From: Thalassotalea sp. Sam97
Lineage (GTDB): Bacteria > Pseudomonadota > Gammaproteobacteria > Enterobacterales > Alteromonadaceae
Reading direction: 5' to 3'
DNA length: 64,000 nucleotides
Assembly: GCF_041379765.1 (NCBI RefSeq)
Contig: NZ_CP166919.1
Coordinates: 1,302,001-1,366,000 of the forward strand
Positions 26,154-34,959 of this stretch are shown in pieces (position 1 is the stretch's first letter; every line of letters starts with the position of its first letter). The notes under the pieces are model-generated. The model worked only from the letters and a program-made list of their open reading frames with translations. It ran no database searches and was not told where the DNA came from. Position numbers and translations under genes: made by a program.

Positions 26154-26274
26154 CTGTGGCGGTCAAAAATCACGCGGATTTACATAAAAAATTGTGAAAT
26201 GTCTTTAATTTCGTGCCTTTAACAGGTATGTTATGCCAGTTTTTAAATTAGATAAATTAGGTTAATAGCATCCT

Positions 26275-26733
26275 ATGGATAAATCTCCCTTTTACAACAC
26301 CATGTTAGCGCAAGTCGATGCGATAATTAGTGGCGAATCTGACGTGATTGCTAATATGGCGAATATCAGTGCTATTTTGTTTAATAGCTTCGATAAAGTA
26401 AATTGGGCTGGGTTTTATCGAATGATTGATGGTCAGTTGGTACTTGGTCCATTTCAGGGGCAAGTAGCCTGTATCCGCATCGATGTTGGACGTGGCGTAT
26501 GTGGTACGGCTGTATCTACAGGTAGCACGCAGCTGGTTGAAGACGTGCATAAATTTGCCGGACATATCGCTTGCGATGCGGCTAGCAACTCAGAAGTTGT
26601 GGTACCAGTGTATCATGGTGATGAGATTATTGCGGTACTCGACATAGACAGTACTGAGTATGCCTATTTTGATGAGCAGGATGTGCAAGGTTTACAAAAA
26701 ATTGTTGAACGTTTGCAACAAACCTTTATTTGA
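26275..26733 (+). CDS. msrC: Free methionine-(R)-sulfoxide reductase (GAF domain)
   Basis: This 152-residue GAF-domain protein is of the YebR/MsrC type, which reduces free L-methionine-(R)-sulfoxide with thioredoxin. The three catalytic cysteines are visible in QVACIRI, RGVCGTA and HIACDAAS. NWAGFYRMIDGQLVLGPFQG and the ending EQDVQGLQKIVERL are characteristic. In E. coli yebR also lies near proQ-prc, as here. It has its own upstream gap of 121 bp. Confidence 0.93.
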   Translation: MDKSPFYNTMLAQVDAIISGESDVIANMANISAILFNSFDKVNWAGFYRMIDGQLVLGPFQGQVACIRIDVGRGVCGTAVSTGSTQLVEDVHKFAGHIACDAASNSEVVVPVYHGDEIIAVLDIDSTEYAYFDEQDVQGLQKIVERLQQTFI

Positions 26734-26765
26734 TCCTCAAGGATCGTACAGTTGGCGTATACTGA

Positions 26766-27053
26766 ATGAAAGAATTTGTGGTTATTTATGATTTTCTCGT
26801 TTCCGAAGAGGTCGTTGGCGACTGGGACGGCGAGGAAGAGCAGGTAGCCGAAAATATCAATGAAATCTACCATACCTTGTATCAGCTCGCAGAAGAGGAT
26901 ATTGACGTTGAGGAACTGACTCAATTGTTGGAATTGGTTTGGGAACATTGGATCGGTCAGCCAGCGCTGGCCGAATTAGAACATGAAGATATTTATGATT
27001 GGTGCAGGCACCTGCTTGAAAACCGTGATCAGTATCTTGAGCAATATTTATAA
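26766..27053 (+). CDS. Very acidic small protein beside proQ, unknown function
   Basis: Not recognised. The 95 residues contain about 27 Asp/Glu and only 3 Lys/Arg, and look mostly helical (ENINEIYHTLYQLAEEDIDVEELTQ and the segment after it). There are five Trp-containing or aromatic patches, including LVWEHWIG and IYDWCRHLL. It starts 32 bp after msrC and ends 18 bp before proQ, so it is probably co-transcribed with the RNA chaperone. Such charge could mimic nucleic acid or bind a basic partner, which is speculation. Confidence 0.7.
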   Translation: MKEFVVIYDFLVSEEVVGDWDGEEEQVAENINEIYHTLYQLAEEDIDVEELTQLLELVWEHWIGQPALAELEHEDIYDWCRHLLENRDQYLEQYL

Positions 27054-27071
27054 ATTTGAAGTAATCATATT

Positions 27072-27710
27072 ATGGAAACAAAACGTATCACCAGTAAAGA
27101 AGTGGTAGCTTATTTAGTTGAAAAATTCCCTGCATGTTTTTCGTTGCAAGGACCTGTTAAGCCGTTAAAGGTTGGTATTTTTCAAGACTTAGCTGAAGCA
27201 TTAGCAGAAGATGAAAAGGTAAGCAAAACCCAGTTGCGTCAAGCCCTTCGTCATTACACATCAAGCTGGCGTTACTTGAAGTCAATTAAGGCTGGCGCGC
27301 ACCGTGTAGACCTAGCTGGTGAGCAAGTTGCTGAGATTGATCAAGAGCAAGCTGACTTTGCCGAGAAGACTCTAAAAGAGAGTCAGGAAAAATTTGCTAA
27401 CAAAAAACCACAAGACAAATCAAAAGATTCGTCTTATAAAGGAACTAAACAGAGTGAAAAACGCTCTGAAGATAAAGCAAAGAAATTTAAAGTAGGTAAA
27501 GCCAAGAAGGCGCCAGCGAAAGCGAAACCTGCTGTTAAGTTAACCCAAGTTGATGCGGACGCTTTAGCTGTCGGTGACCGCGTAATGGTGCAATTTGGGA
27601 ATTCACCAATTTCAGCTACTATTACAGAAGTAGCAGGTAAAGACGTATCAGTACAGTTGGTATCAGGTATGGTAGTTAAAACCCAGGCCGATAAAATCTT
27701 TACCAAATAA
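27072..27710 (+). CDS. proQ: RNA chaperone ProQ
   Basis: ProQ binds structured RNAs and mRNA 3' ends. The 212-residue protein has an N-terminal FinO/ProQ domain (KEVVAYLVEKFPACFSL... to the conserved ALRHYTSSWRYLKSIKAGAHRVDLAG), a long Lys/Ser-rich linker (residues about 105-160), and a C-terminal Tudor-like domain (VGDRVMVQFGNSPISATI). It is slightly shorter than the E. coli protein (232) because of the linker. prc follows 18 bp later, as in enterobacteria. Confidence 0.95.
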   Translation: METKRITSKEVVAYLVEKFPACFSLQGPVKPLKVGIFQDLAEALAEDEKVSKTQLRQALRHYTSSWRYLKSIKAGAHRVDLAGEQVAEIDQEQADFAEKTLKESQEKFANKKPQDKSKDSSYKGTKQSEKRSEDKAKKFKVGKAKKAPAKAKPAVKLTQVDADALAVGDRVMVQFGNSPISATITEVAGKDVSVQLVSGMVVKTQADKIFTK

Positions 27711-27728
27711 CCACATCGGAGTTGTTAT

Positions 27729-29768
27729 ATGCATAAAGTTTGTCGAATTGCCCTCGCGATTGCTTTTTCTCTTTCACCTGTTGCCAGCGCAACAGAAACG
27801 CAGTTGGTTAACAAAGATGAGTTACCGACGCTGACGCAAGAAGTTCAGCATAAAAAAGCGAGTCAGCGCATTTCGGCAACTTTTGCACGACAGCACTATA
27901 AAAAGTTTTATTTTGACGATACCTTATCCTCAGACGTATTCGATTACTATATCAAGCAATTAGATTATTCGCGCAATGTTTTTTTGCAGTCTGATATTGA
28001 TGCGTTTGAACGTTATCGCAACAGCTTTGACGATATGGTGACATCAGGTAAGCTAACCCCTGCCTACGACATATATAATGTTAACGTAAAACGCCGTTTT
28101 GAACGTTACCAGTATGCACTGAGCTTGTTGGAAAATGAATTCGACTTTTCTATCAAAGAAGAATATCAATTTGATAGAGAAGATATGCCTTATGCAAGCA
28201 ATATTACTGAGCTTGATGAAATATGGCGCAAACGTGTTAAATACGATGCGTTAAACCTTAAATTGGCTGGTAAAGATTGGTCAGAAATTAAAAAGGTTTT
28301 GGGTAAGCGTTATCGTTATGCGATGAAACGTTTAACTCAAGGTGAGTCGGAAGATGTGTTTCAAGTCGTTATGAACTCATTTTCCCGTACTGTCGAACCG
28401 CATACCTCGTATCTATCTCCTCGCAATGCTGAGCGTTTCCAAATGGAAATGAACCTTAAGCTCGAAGGTATTGGCGCGGTATTGCGCATGGAAGACGATT
28501 TCACAGTTATTCAAAGTATTGTCACAGGCGGTCCTGCCGATAAGTCAAAGAGACTTAAGCCGAAAGACAAAGTTGTTGGTGTTGCTCAAGAAGGTGAAGG
28601 CTTTGTTGATGTTGTCGGCTGGCGTTTAGATGACGTGGTTGACTTAATCAAGGGGCCTAAAGGCACAACAGTACGCTTGCAGGTTGAAAAGGGCGAAGAT
28701 GATCCGCGCATTGAAGTGATTTCAATTGTGCGTGATACCATCAAGTTAGAAGATCGCGCTGCTAAATCAGACGTATATCAAGAGCAAGTATCTCCGGGGC
28801 AAGACCCTGCTACGGCGCAAAAGTTAGGGGTGATCACCATCCCGAGCTTTTACAACAAACTATCACGTGATGTCGCCATAGAAATCGACAAGCTGAAGAA
28901 GCAAAATGTAAAAGGTATTATTGTTGATTTACGTGGTAACGGTGGCGGTTCACTGGTTGAAGCAACGCTTCTTACCGGACTGTTTATCGACCAAGGTCCT
29001 GTGGTACAAGTTCGTGATGGCGCTAATCGTATCGATGTCAACAAAGACAACGATGGTGTTAGCTATTATGACGGCCCGCTTACCGTGTTGGTTGATCGTT
29101 ACAGTGCATCAGCGTCAGAAATCTTTGCTGCAGCCTTGCAAGACTATGGGCGTGCGGTGATTATTGGCGAGCATACCTTCGGTAAAGGCACCGTACAGCA
29201 GCACCGAGGTTTAGGGCGTGTTTATGACTTGTACGATAATCCATTAGGTTCGATTCAATTTACTATCGCTAAGTTCTACCGGATAAATGGTGGTAGTACT
29301 CAGCACAAAGGTGTGATCCCTGATATTAAATTCCCATCGGCGATTGAGCCGAGTGAATGGGGTGAAAGCCGTGAAGAAAACGCCTTACCATGGGATAAAA
29401 TAGCGAAGGCACAATATCGTCAAATTAACGACTTTAGCCAAGATATTCCTTACTTAGCGTCGTTGCATGAAGAGCGCATTAAGAATAACGCCGAGTTTAA
29501 ATACTTAATGCAAGATATTGCTGATTACCGTGCCAATAAGGACGACAAATCGGTGTCGTTAAACTATGACGAACGTAAAGCTGAGCGTGAAGAAAACAAA
29601 ATGAAACGTTTACAGCGCGCTAACTTGCGTTTGCAAGCGATGGGTAAAGACAAAATCGCCTCGGTTGACGACATTCCCGAAGATTTAGCCGACTTAGACC
29701 CGTTTTTAGATGAAGCGGCTAATATCACGTTTGATTTGGTTGAAGTGGGTCGAATCGCGAGAAAATAA
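27729..29768 (+). CDS. prc: Tail-specific (C-terminal processing) protease Prc
   Basis: Prc is a periplasmic PDZ serine protease that trims penicillin-binding protein 3 and degrades MltG-type hydrolases and misfolded proteins. The 679 residues compare with 682 in E. coli. A signal peptide ends near ASA. The PDZ domain lies around residues 235-330. The Ser-Lys dyad is visible in VDRYSASASEIF and, about 25 residues on, GEHTFGKGTVQQ. DUF3340-like C-terminal part is present. It is the last gene of the msrC-proQ-prc group and is followed by a terminator. Confidence 0.96.
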   Translation: MHKVCRIALAIAFSLSPVASATETQLVNKDELPTLTQEVQHKKASQRISATFARQHYKKFYFDDTLSSDVFDYYIKQLDYSRNVFLQSDIDAFERYRNSFDDMVTSGKLTPAYDIYNVNVKRRFERYQYALSLLENEFDFSIKEEYQFDREDMPYASNITELDEIWRKRVKYDALNLKLAGKDWSEIKKVLGKRYRYAMKRLTQGESEDVFQVVMNSFSRTVEPHTSYLSPRNAERFQMEMNLKLEGIGAVLRMEDDFTVIQSIVTGGPADKSKRLKPKDKVVGVAQEGEGFVDVVGWRLDDVVDLIKGPKGTTVRLQVEKGEDDPRIEVISIVRDTIKLEDRAAKSDVYQEQVSPGQDPATAQKLGVITIPSFYNKLSRDVAIEIDKLKKQNVKGIIVDLRGNGGGSLVEATLLTGLFIDQGPVVQVRDGANRIDVNKDNDGVSYYDGPLTVLVDRYSASASEIFAAALQDYGRAVIIGEHTFGKGTVQQHRGLGRVYDLYDNPLGSIQFTIAKFYRINGGSTQHKGVIPDIKFPSAIEPSEWGESREENALPWDKIAKAQYRQINDFSQDIPYLASLHEERIKNNAEFKYLMQDIADYRANKDDKSVSLNYDERKAEREENKMKRLQRANLRLQAMGKDKIASVDDIPEDLADLDPFLDEAANITFDLVEVGRIARK

Positions 29769-29810
29769 ACTTCGTTATCGTCACAATTTAACGCAAGTTG
29801 TCATTTTAGA

Positions 29811-29837
29811 AAGCCACCAATGAGGTGGCTTTTTTTA
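29811..29837 (+). terminator. Rho-independent terminator after prc
   Basis: AAGCCACC (29811-29818) with GGTGGCTT (29824-29831), a 5-base loop and seven or more T. Confidence 0.9.
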
Positions 29838-29988
29838 TTGCCAAATGCTCCATACCTAGTTGAATATTGAAAAGTAATTGAATCGCAACTTATTATCGTA
29901 GGCTTGTCATTAACAATGACGATATTTTTGCACCATGGCAGTTGCTGTCAGCAGATAATCATTTAGCCGTGAAACACTGAGAATTAAC

Positions 29989-30312
29989 ATGTTAAAAAAG
30001 CTTTATCGCATTGCCACCTGCAGCACGGTTGTGTTTGCTTTTTCGCTACAAGCATCTCCGACAGAAAACGAGTTTGCTGATTGTCAAAAACTCGCTGTCG
30101 CTCTACTTGACGCTTGTTTAAAAACGGACGGTGAGCAATGTTGGTCAAAATCCAAAACAGGCTATGGTTCATGTCGAGAACAGGTTATTCAAAGGCATAA
30201 TCGTAACAGCCCAATTAATAGGGCAAAAATACAGGCAAAAAAACAAGTAGAGAAAAGGCTAGAAGAGCAGGCCAAGGCCAGTCAAGAAGTAACCCAGAAT
30301 AGTCATCAATAA
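29989..30312 (+). CDS. Small secreted four-cysteine protein, unknown
   Basis: Not recognised. The 107-residue protein has a signal peptide (MLKKLYRIATCSTVVFAFSLQAS). The mature N-terminal half has four cysteines (ADCQKL, DACLKTDGEQCWSKS, YGSCREQV), enough for two disulphides. The C-terminal half is a charged, probably helical tail (RAKIQAKKQVEKRLEEQAKAS). It is a lone gene between prc and the convergent carboxypeptidase gene. Confidence 0.65.
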   Translation: MLKKLYRIATCSTVVFAFSLQASPTENEFADCQKLAVALLDACLKTDGEQCWSKSKTGYGSCREQVIQRHNRNSPINRAKIQAKKQVEKRLEEQAKASQEVTQNSHQ

Positions 30313-30406
30313 TAGCTTTTGTTGATATGTGAAGTCTTGTATCTATATATATTTCTACTGGGTTAACAGTTGGGCTTACATGGTTAAGCGATATTGGACA
30401 GGGCGT

Positions 30407-31441
30407 TTAATTTATCGCGATAAAATTTGCCGTGGCTTTCGCATTAATGGTTGTTGTTTGAGTGCCATCCGATACGGAAATTAGTGCGTCACAATCTCGT
30501 GTGCAATAGGCATTGAGTAGTTTTGGGGTGGTTTTCACAGTGTCCGCGTTACTGTGTAATATGTTGGTTTCCGCTTCATGAGTAAATTGATAGCGAATAC
30601 CGTTGATTTGATAATATCCTTTGCCTTTAGGTATTGTTGTAACTTGGTATGTTTGCTTAAATTTGTTCAATGCATCTAATGATTTTTGCGTACGTTTGTT
30701 TGGGGTTGTTTCACCAAAATTTAATGTGCAAAACATAGCATTATTGACGCTGTAGCAGGCCGATAGGTTATAACCTGATTGAGGTGTGAAACCTGTCTTT
30801 AGGCCGACAGCGCCATCTTCCCGCAGTGTCCGGTTTCTATTATATTGAGTGATTTCATTGAAGGTGAATTTTCTTAGTGTGGTGTATTCGAGGATTGTTG
30901 GAGTTAGAGCAAGGGTATGCTCAATGAGTTTTTTGAAATCGCTGGCTGTCGTGTAGTGATTCTTATCATGCCGACCGTGAGGGTTAGCAAAATTCGAATT
31001 ATCCATACCAATATCTTTAGCCGTTTTGTTCATTTCTTTAACGAACTCTTTAACCGAGCCACTGTGATATTCTGCTAATGCAGTCGCTGCATCGTTACCA
31101 GATTGTATCAGCAAGCCTTTGAGTAGCGAATCAATATCTACACGCATACCTGGCTCTAAGAACGTTCTTGATGAATTCTTGAATTTATATCCCCACGCCG
31201 TTTTTGTTATTTCGGTAGTATCAGTTAGCTCTTGGGTATCTCTAAGAATGATGTGTGCGGTTAAAATTTTGGTTAATGAGGCAGGATATACCTTTAAATT
31301 AATATTTTGCTCAGTAAAAGTTTTTGCGGTTTTAACTTCAAAAGATAGAAATGAATTAGCGTATTTGGCAAAAGCACTGGTACTGCCTAGTGACAGTATC
31401 AAAGCAGACATGGTTGCTATGCAAGACGCAGATGTACTCAT
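30407..31441 (-). CDS. D-alanyl-D-alanine carboxypeptidase (S11, PBP5-like)
   Basis: The 344-residue protein trims the terminal D-Ala of peptidoglycan stem peptides in the periplasm. A signal peptide ends near SAFA. The three penicillin-binding motifs are SLTK (residues 55-58), SGNDAA and, in the C-terminal half, KTG in GLKTGFTPQSGYN. It is shorter than PBP5 (about 400), and the C-terminal beta domain and amphipathic anchor are not obvious. The start lacks a strong ribosome site. It is divergent from the small membrane gene at 31670. Confidence 0.88.
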   Translation of the reverse strand: MSTSASCIATMSALILSLGSTSAFAKYANSFLSFEVKTAKTFTEQNINLKVYPASLTKILTAHIILRDTQELTDTTEITKTAWGYKFKNSSRTFLEPGMRVDIDSLLKGLLIQSGNDAATALAEYHSGSVKEFVKEMNKTAKDIGMDNSNFANPHGRHDKNHYTTASDFKKLIEHTLALTPTILEYTTLRKFTFNEITQYNRNRTLREDGAVGLKTGFTPQSGYNLSACYSVNNAMFCTLNFGETTPNKRTQKSLDALNKFKQTYQVTTIPKGKGYYQINGIRYQFTHEAETNILHSNADTVKTTPKLLNAYCTRDCDALISVSDGTQTTTINAKATANFIAIN

Positions 31442-31519
31442 TGCTCGGGGATCAAAATATAAAAGCGAGTTTAAAAAATAAGTATAAGCGAGTTATAACC
31501 TAAGCAACAGCGAACAAGC

Positions 31520-31580
31520 TATATATCAACAAAACGGCTTACTATAACGTTACCATTTTAATGTATGTTGTTGATATATA
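31520..31580. repeat. 13-bp inverted repeat in divergent promoter region
   Basis: TATATATCAACAA (31520-31532) and TTGTTGATATATA (31568-31580) are perfect inverted copies separated by 35 bp. They lie 79 bp upstream of the carboxypeptidase start and 90 bp upstream of the membrane gene. The array could be a looping operator or a relic of a small mobile element. Confidence 0.5.
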
Positions 31581-31669
31581 TGGGTTGTTTAGGTATGGTT
31601 TATTTTGGCTTTATATTAGTGATGATGGGTTGTTTTATTATCTGTAACGATTAAAGGAAATGTATTCAG

Positions 31670-32026
31670 ATGTGGGAAAATCTCAGTAGATTGCAAAAAT
31701 TGTTATTTGTGGCCGTAATATGCTTTGTTGTACCACTTGTACCAGAGCTTATTTTTATCGCCGATTTAGGTGGCATTGAGTTAGTGTTTAGTTTTCTCGT
31801 TTTGTATTACAAGCCATTGTTGCTCCGCTTACAGACCTTTATCGATAGGGCAAAGTATGAGTTTAATATTTGTGTTGTCGCATTTAAAGGAAGCTCTATT
31901 GTTAAGCCAAGAGTCTTCGTGACTCAGGCTGTATTCTATACCTGTACATTTGTGGTTTCCGGTTCAATGGTCTATGCCACCGCATTTTTATTACCCGGAC
32001 TTTTGTTTAATAACGTGCTGGTATAG
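31670..32026 (+). CDS. Small membrane protein, unknown
   Basis: Not recognised. The 118-residue protein has hydrophobic segments at about residues 10-30, 37-52 and 83-110, with a basic loop (FIDRAKYEF..., FKGSSIVKPR) between them. AAAGGAAA lies about 8 bases before the ATG. It is followed by a decayed membrane-protein gene on the same strand. It does not look homologous to that pseudogene by eye. Confidence 0.55.
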   Translation: MWENLSRLQKLLFVAVICFVVPLVPELIFIADLGGIELVFSFLVLYYKPLLLRLQTFIDRAKYEFNICVVAFKGSSIVKPRVFVTQAVFYTCTFVVSGSMVYATAFLLPGLLFNNVLV

Positions 32027-32065
32027 CGATAAAATTTACGACTGCAAGAGCGATGAAGGGAAGTG

Positions 32066-32349
32066 ATGAGTAGATTGATTTTTAGTCAATAGCATCGTCA
32101 TTGGCTTTTTATTACACTGATCTTAGTTATTGATAAGAAAAATTTTATTACCTATCGTAAATTTCCTATGGTCGCACTAATGAGTTGGCTTGTTATCGTT
32201 TTTAGTGCTTTTTGATAAGTATCGCATTTATGTTTGTGTTCGCCAGCCTACTGCCGGATATTCACCTTAAGGCTTTATTATATAAAGGCTTTACCTTAAC
32301 TTTGATATTACCTGCTATTTGACTTTGGCAAATATTTCAAACGCAATAA
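32066..32349 (+). pseudogene. Decayed small membrane-protein gene, copy 1
   Basis: With AAGGGAAG just ahead, an ATG at 32066 opens a frame interrupted by TAG at 32090-32092. It continues as HRHWLFITLILVIDKKNFITYR up to TGA at 32213. Restoring one T in the T run near 32208-32213 gives LISIAFMFVFASLLPDIH and further to LILPAI, then TGA in place of Trp, then LWQIFQTQ and a TAA at 32347. Two nonsense codons and one frameshift thus spoil an original protein of about 94 residues with several membrane segments. The 3' half and the 100 bp after it match a second copy at 35.3 kb. Confidence 0.65.
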
Positions 32350-32453
32350 AAAGGGCCTGCAAAGCGAGTCGCTTAAAGCCTATCATTGCGCACGTCGCTT
32401 AACCTGTTTTATTGTATCTTTGGTTGTTGTTTAATTACTTGTGAAAATTAGTT
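32331..32453 (+). repeat. Diverged direct repeat, copy 1 (partner 35424-35543)
   Basis: About 120 bp align with 35424-35543 at roughly 85 percent by eye, including the shared stretch CTTTGGTTGTTGTTTAAT. Weaker similarity extends about 100 bp upstream. The segment covers the end of the decayed gene and its 3' flank. The 600 bp between the gene at 31670 and the regulator at 32636 hold this relic and nothing else that I can read. Confidence 0.7.
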
Positions 32454-32635
32454 CTATTATATCAATCATACTTTTAAGTGTTCCTCCAATATCTCTTCGT
32501 TTTTTGTTAATAACGCTGTTATTGAAGATTAGGAAGGGATCTTACAGTCAATGCTGGTAATTTTCTATTTATGACATTCTAATTTAGAACTGTGTCATTA
32601 ATGGGGAAGTGGACAATACTACTCTAAACTATACA

Positions 32636-32959
32636 TTAACAAGCCTTTGTCTCAATAAACTGGACGTTAGCAACAAGTCTGTAGCCAATTTTTCGTCGAG
32701 TGATGATGTACTTCGGATCGTGAATTGAATCACAAAAATACTTTCTTAATAGCGAAACAGCTTTGTTAATAGAACTATCAGATACATGATGCTTCCAAAC
32801 TTCCTCAATTAATTCATTTTTACTAACTAGTCGATCTTGATGCGTGATTAAAAATAGTAAAAGTTTGAAACAAATGGGGCTAAGGTCTGAGATTTTGTTT
32901 TTAGAATCGATTATTTGAGCTAACCGAGGGTCAAATTTATAGTCGCCGATAATATACAT
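32636..32959 (-). CDS. Stand-alone OmpR/ToxR-type winged-helix protein
   Basis: The 107-residue protein is a single Trans_reg_C winged helix: YIIGDYKFDPRLAQIID, SPICFKLLLFLITHQDRLVSKNELIEEVWKH, SDSSINKAVSLLRKYF, then the wing YIITRRKIGYRLVA. It resembles the cytoplasmic part of CadC/ToxR regulators, but there is no membrane segment and no receiver domain. The frame stops cleanly 10 residues after the domain. It may be a free regulator or a truncated ToxR-like gene. It is divergent from the lipoprotein gene at 33210. Confidence 0.8.
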   Translation of the reverse strand: MYIIGDYKFDPRLAQIIDSKNKISDLSPICFKLLLFLITHQDRLVSKNELIEEVWKHHVSDSSINKAVSLLRKYFCDSIHDPKYIITRRKIGYRLVANVQFIETKAC

Positions 32960-33209
32960 TGTTATTAATAGTTATAGTCACAGCAAGAATTGTTAGTGCC
33001 ACATTATCTCGCATTTACTCCAATATTTCTGTTAATTCCTCGTTATAAATAAAACCCCTTAAAAATCATGCGGTAAAGAAGAAATCGCTTAAATGTAAGG
33101 ATTTGGTAAGGTTTTTGTCATGTTACTTGTTTTATTTCTGTTGCATGAGTGTATTATCTTGCCACCTCAATTATCAATGACACTAAAATAAAATTTTTAA
33201 GGAAATTAA

Positions 33210-33848
33210 ATGAAAAAGTTAGCAACTGTTGCGTTAGTGACTGTACTTGCAGGTTGTGCTACTCACGCCAATATTACCATGCCAACTGTAACTAATGTTT
33301 ATCATCAAGCATTTGATAATAAAACTTTCTCTTACGATGTTATGTACAGTCAACCTAAGCCAGGTATTTTCTCAGACGGCGAGCAATTACCTCTAGCGCC
33401 ACTTGCAGAAGCACAGTTATCAGTTGCATCAACAAAAACGTTAAGAGCTTTACCAAACTATATTTTTGCGCAGCTTCCTGCATCTGCAAAGCGTGGCGAG
33501 GTCGGTAATAGCGATTACACTGTGCATGTCGAGTTAACGGCTAATGACAAGTTAGGGCCAGTTTATGCCGACTATGAATCACTAAAAAACTTAGGTAAAT
33601 CAATGATTACAATAGGTTTAGGTGCTAAAGAGTATGATCTTGTTGCAGACTTTAAAGTCGTTTACAAGTTAATTAATAATAATAAGACAATTTATCATAA
33701 TGAATATATCGTTAATGAAAAGGTTGATCATGAACTCGGTTTAGGTGAAGGTTTTGGCCTTTTAGATGAGTTCACAGGTCAACTGTTTGAAAAACACTTA
33801 ATGCTTACTTTAAATGACTTTTTCACTCAAGCGGCGAAAAAAATCTAA
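33210..33848 (+). CDS. Lipoprotein of unknown function
   Basis: Not recognised. MKKLATVALVTVLAGC is a lipoprotein signal with Cys16 as the lipid site. The 212-residue protein has no further membrane segment. Alternating charged and hydrophobic stretches (DYTVHVELTAND, YDLVADFKVVYKLINNNKTIYHNEYIVNEK) suggest a beta-rich fold. AAGGAAA is 7 bases upstream. The divergent winged-helix gene may regulate it (inference). A terminator follows and marks the border of the transposon relic. Confidence 0.75.
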   Translation: MKKLATVALVTVLAGCATHANITMPTVTNVYHQAFDNKTFSYDVMYSQPKPGIFSDGEQLPLAPLAEAQLSVASTKTLRALPNYIFAQLPASAKRGEVGNSDYTVHVELTANDKLGPVYADYESLKNLGKSMITIGLGAKEYDLVADFKVVYKLINNNKTIYHNEYIVNEKVDHELGLGEGFGLLDEFTGQLFEKHLMLTLNDFFTQAAKKI

Positions 33849-33878
33849 GTAGATAAGAAATATATTTTGTGGTGGTTT

Positions 33879-33910
33879 AAATCCGATATTAGAAATATTA
33901 TCGGATTTTT
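33879..33910 (+). terminator. Rho-independent terminator after lipoprotein gene
   Basis: AAATCCGATA (33879-33888) pairs with TATCGGATTT (33899-33908), 10-base loop, T run to 33910. The transposase relic on the other strand reads into it, so the transposon boundary is likely at about 33911. Confidence 0.85.
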
Positions 33911-34580
33911 TGACCCCGTAACACAATCTTTGTAACTACCTGATTTATATAATCCGTAATTCGGTCTTCAAATTCAATCATAAAGCGATTTAAGGCCGAT
34001 TTCCAATTTCGAATAGGCATCGTCCACTTTTTCGATGCCTGTTCAATCGCCAAGTAGACAACCTTTTTAGCTGAATCATCATTAGGAACACCTTACGATT
34101 CTTCACTGCCTTGCGAATAACGCTGTTTAGGGATTCGATGGCATTGGTAGTGTAAATCGCTGTACGGATGTCTTCAGGATATTTGAAGAGCGTAGATACG
34201 TTTTCCCAGTGACGATACCAAGATGCTGAGATACTTGGGTATTTGTCATTCCAGCGCTCAGCAAATTGCTCCAGAGCATTGATGGCTTGCTCTTCCGTAG
34301 TGGCCTGATAGATTTTCTTCAAATCAGTGGTCACGGCTTTGTAGTCTTTCCAAGGAACGAACTTCAAGGAATTGCGTACCATGTGAACAATACAGAGCTG
34401 AATTTGCGTATCTGGATAAACTGTATTTATGGCATCCGGGAATCCTTTTAAGCCATCAACACAGGCGATGAGAATATCTTTAACACCACGTTTTTGAAGC
34501 TCAGTTAAGACGTTGAGCCAGAATTTAGCGCCTTCGTTGTAATCCAATCGCCAGAACCAAACCATATCTTTGTAGTGGCC
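33898..34580 (-). pseudogene. IS256-type (Mutator) transposase, 3' half, frameshifted
   Basis: The segment encodes NEGAKFWLNVLTELQKRGVKDI, ACVDGLKGFPDAI, QIQLCIVHMVRNSLKFVPWKDYK and YTTNAIESLNSVIRKAVKNRK, all classic IS256-family blocks including part of the DDE core. A single-base loss near 34085-34090 shifts the frame after KNRKVF. Restoring it gives PNDDSAKKVVYLAIEQASKKW and MPIRNWKSALNRFMIEFEDR to a stop at 33898. The N-terminal half (roughly 170 residues) is absent. Confidence 0.85.
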
Positions 34581-34959
34581 GAGATCAATTCAGGGCCATT
34601 ATCTACTCGTATTTGCTTAGGTAATCCTCGCTCAACTTTTAGTGTCTCAAGCGTTCGTACAACACGCTCTGCTGGCAATGATGTGTTCACTTCTATTGCC
34701 AAGCATTCTCGTGTACCCTCATCAAGCACGTTAGGGTTCTAAATCGTTTACCGCATTATAAAGTGTCGTCAATGCCCATTGGTGATTAACCTGAGGTAGC
34801 ACTTCTAATGGCTGCGCTATCTGCTTTGGTAAGACACGTTTAGTTCGTCGTTTTAGATTTAAACCCATTTGACAGTAAACACGTATATGGTTGTAGGGAT
34901 ATACCTTAAAACGCATTCGACCAAAACATTTCCAGAAGCCTGCTCTCGCTTCTGTGCTG
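34570..34959 (-). pseudogene. IS3-family orfB (integrase) fragments
   Basis: Two fragments survive: GFWKCFGRMRFKVYPYNHIRVYCQMG... with LNLKRRTKRVLPKQIAQPLEVL (about 34731-34940), and NVLDEGTRECLAIEVNTSLP with VERGLPKQIRVDNGPELIS (about 34575-34735). Between them the usual DGRKFRT segment with the first catalytic aspartate is lost. At the 5' side roughly 60 residues are missing after TAQKREQ. The third catalytic residue is lost at the junction with IS256 sequence. Confidence 0.8.

Noticed and set aside
31119..31481. 120-residue plus-strand ORF opposite the carboxypeptidase
   Set aside because: It is antisense to a gene with all three penicillin-binding motifs, has no ribosome site and no recognisable domain.
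32594..32617. Second IS3 end (GGGGAAGTGGACAAT)
   Set aside because: It resembles the IS3 end at 35279-35296, but it is in the same orientation, is short, and no element sequence adjoins it, so it may be chance.
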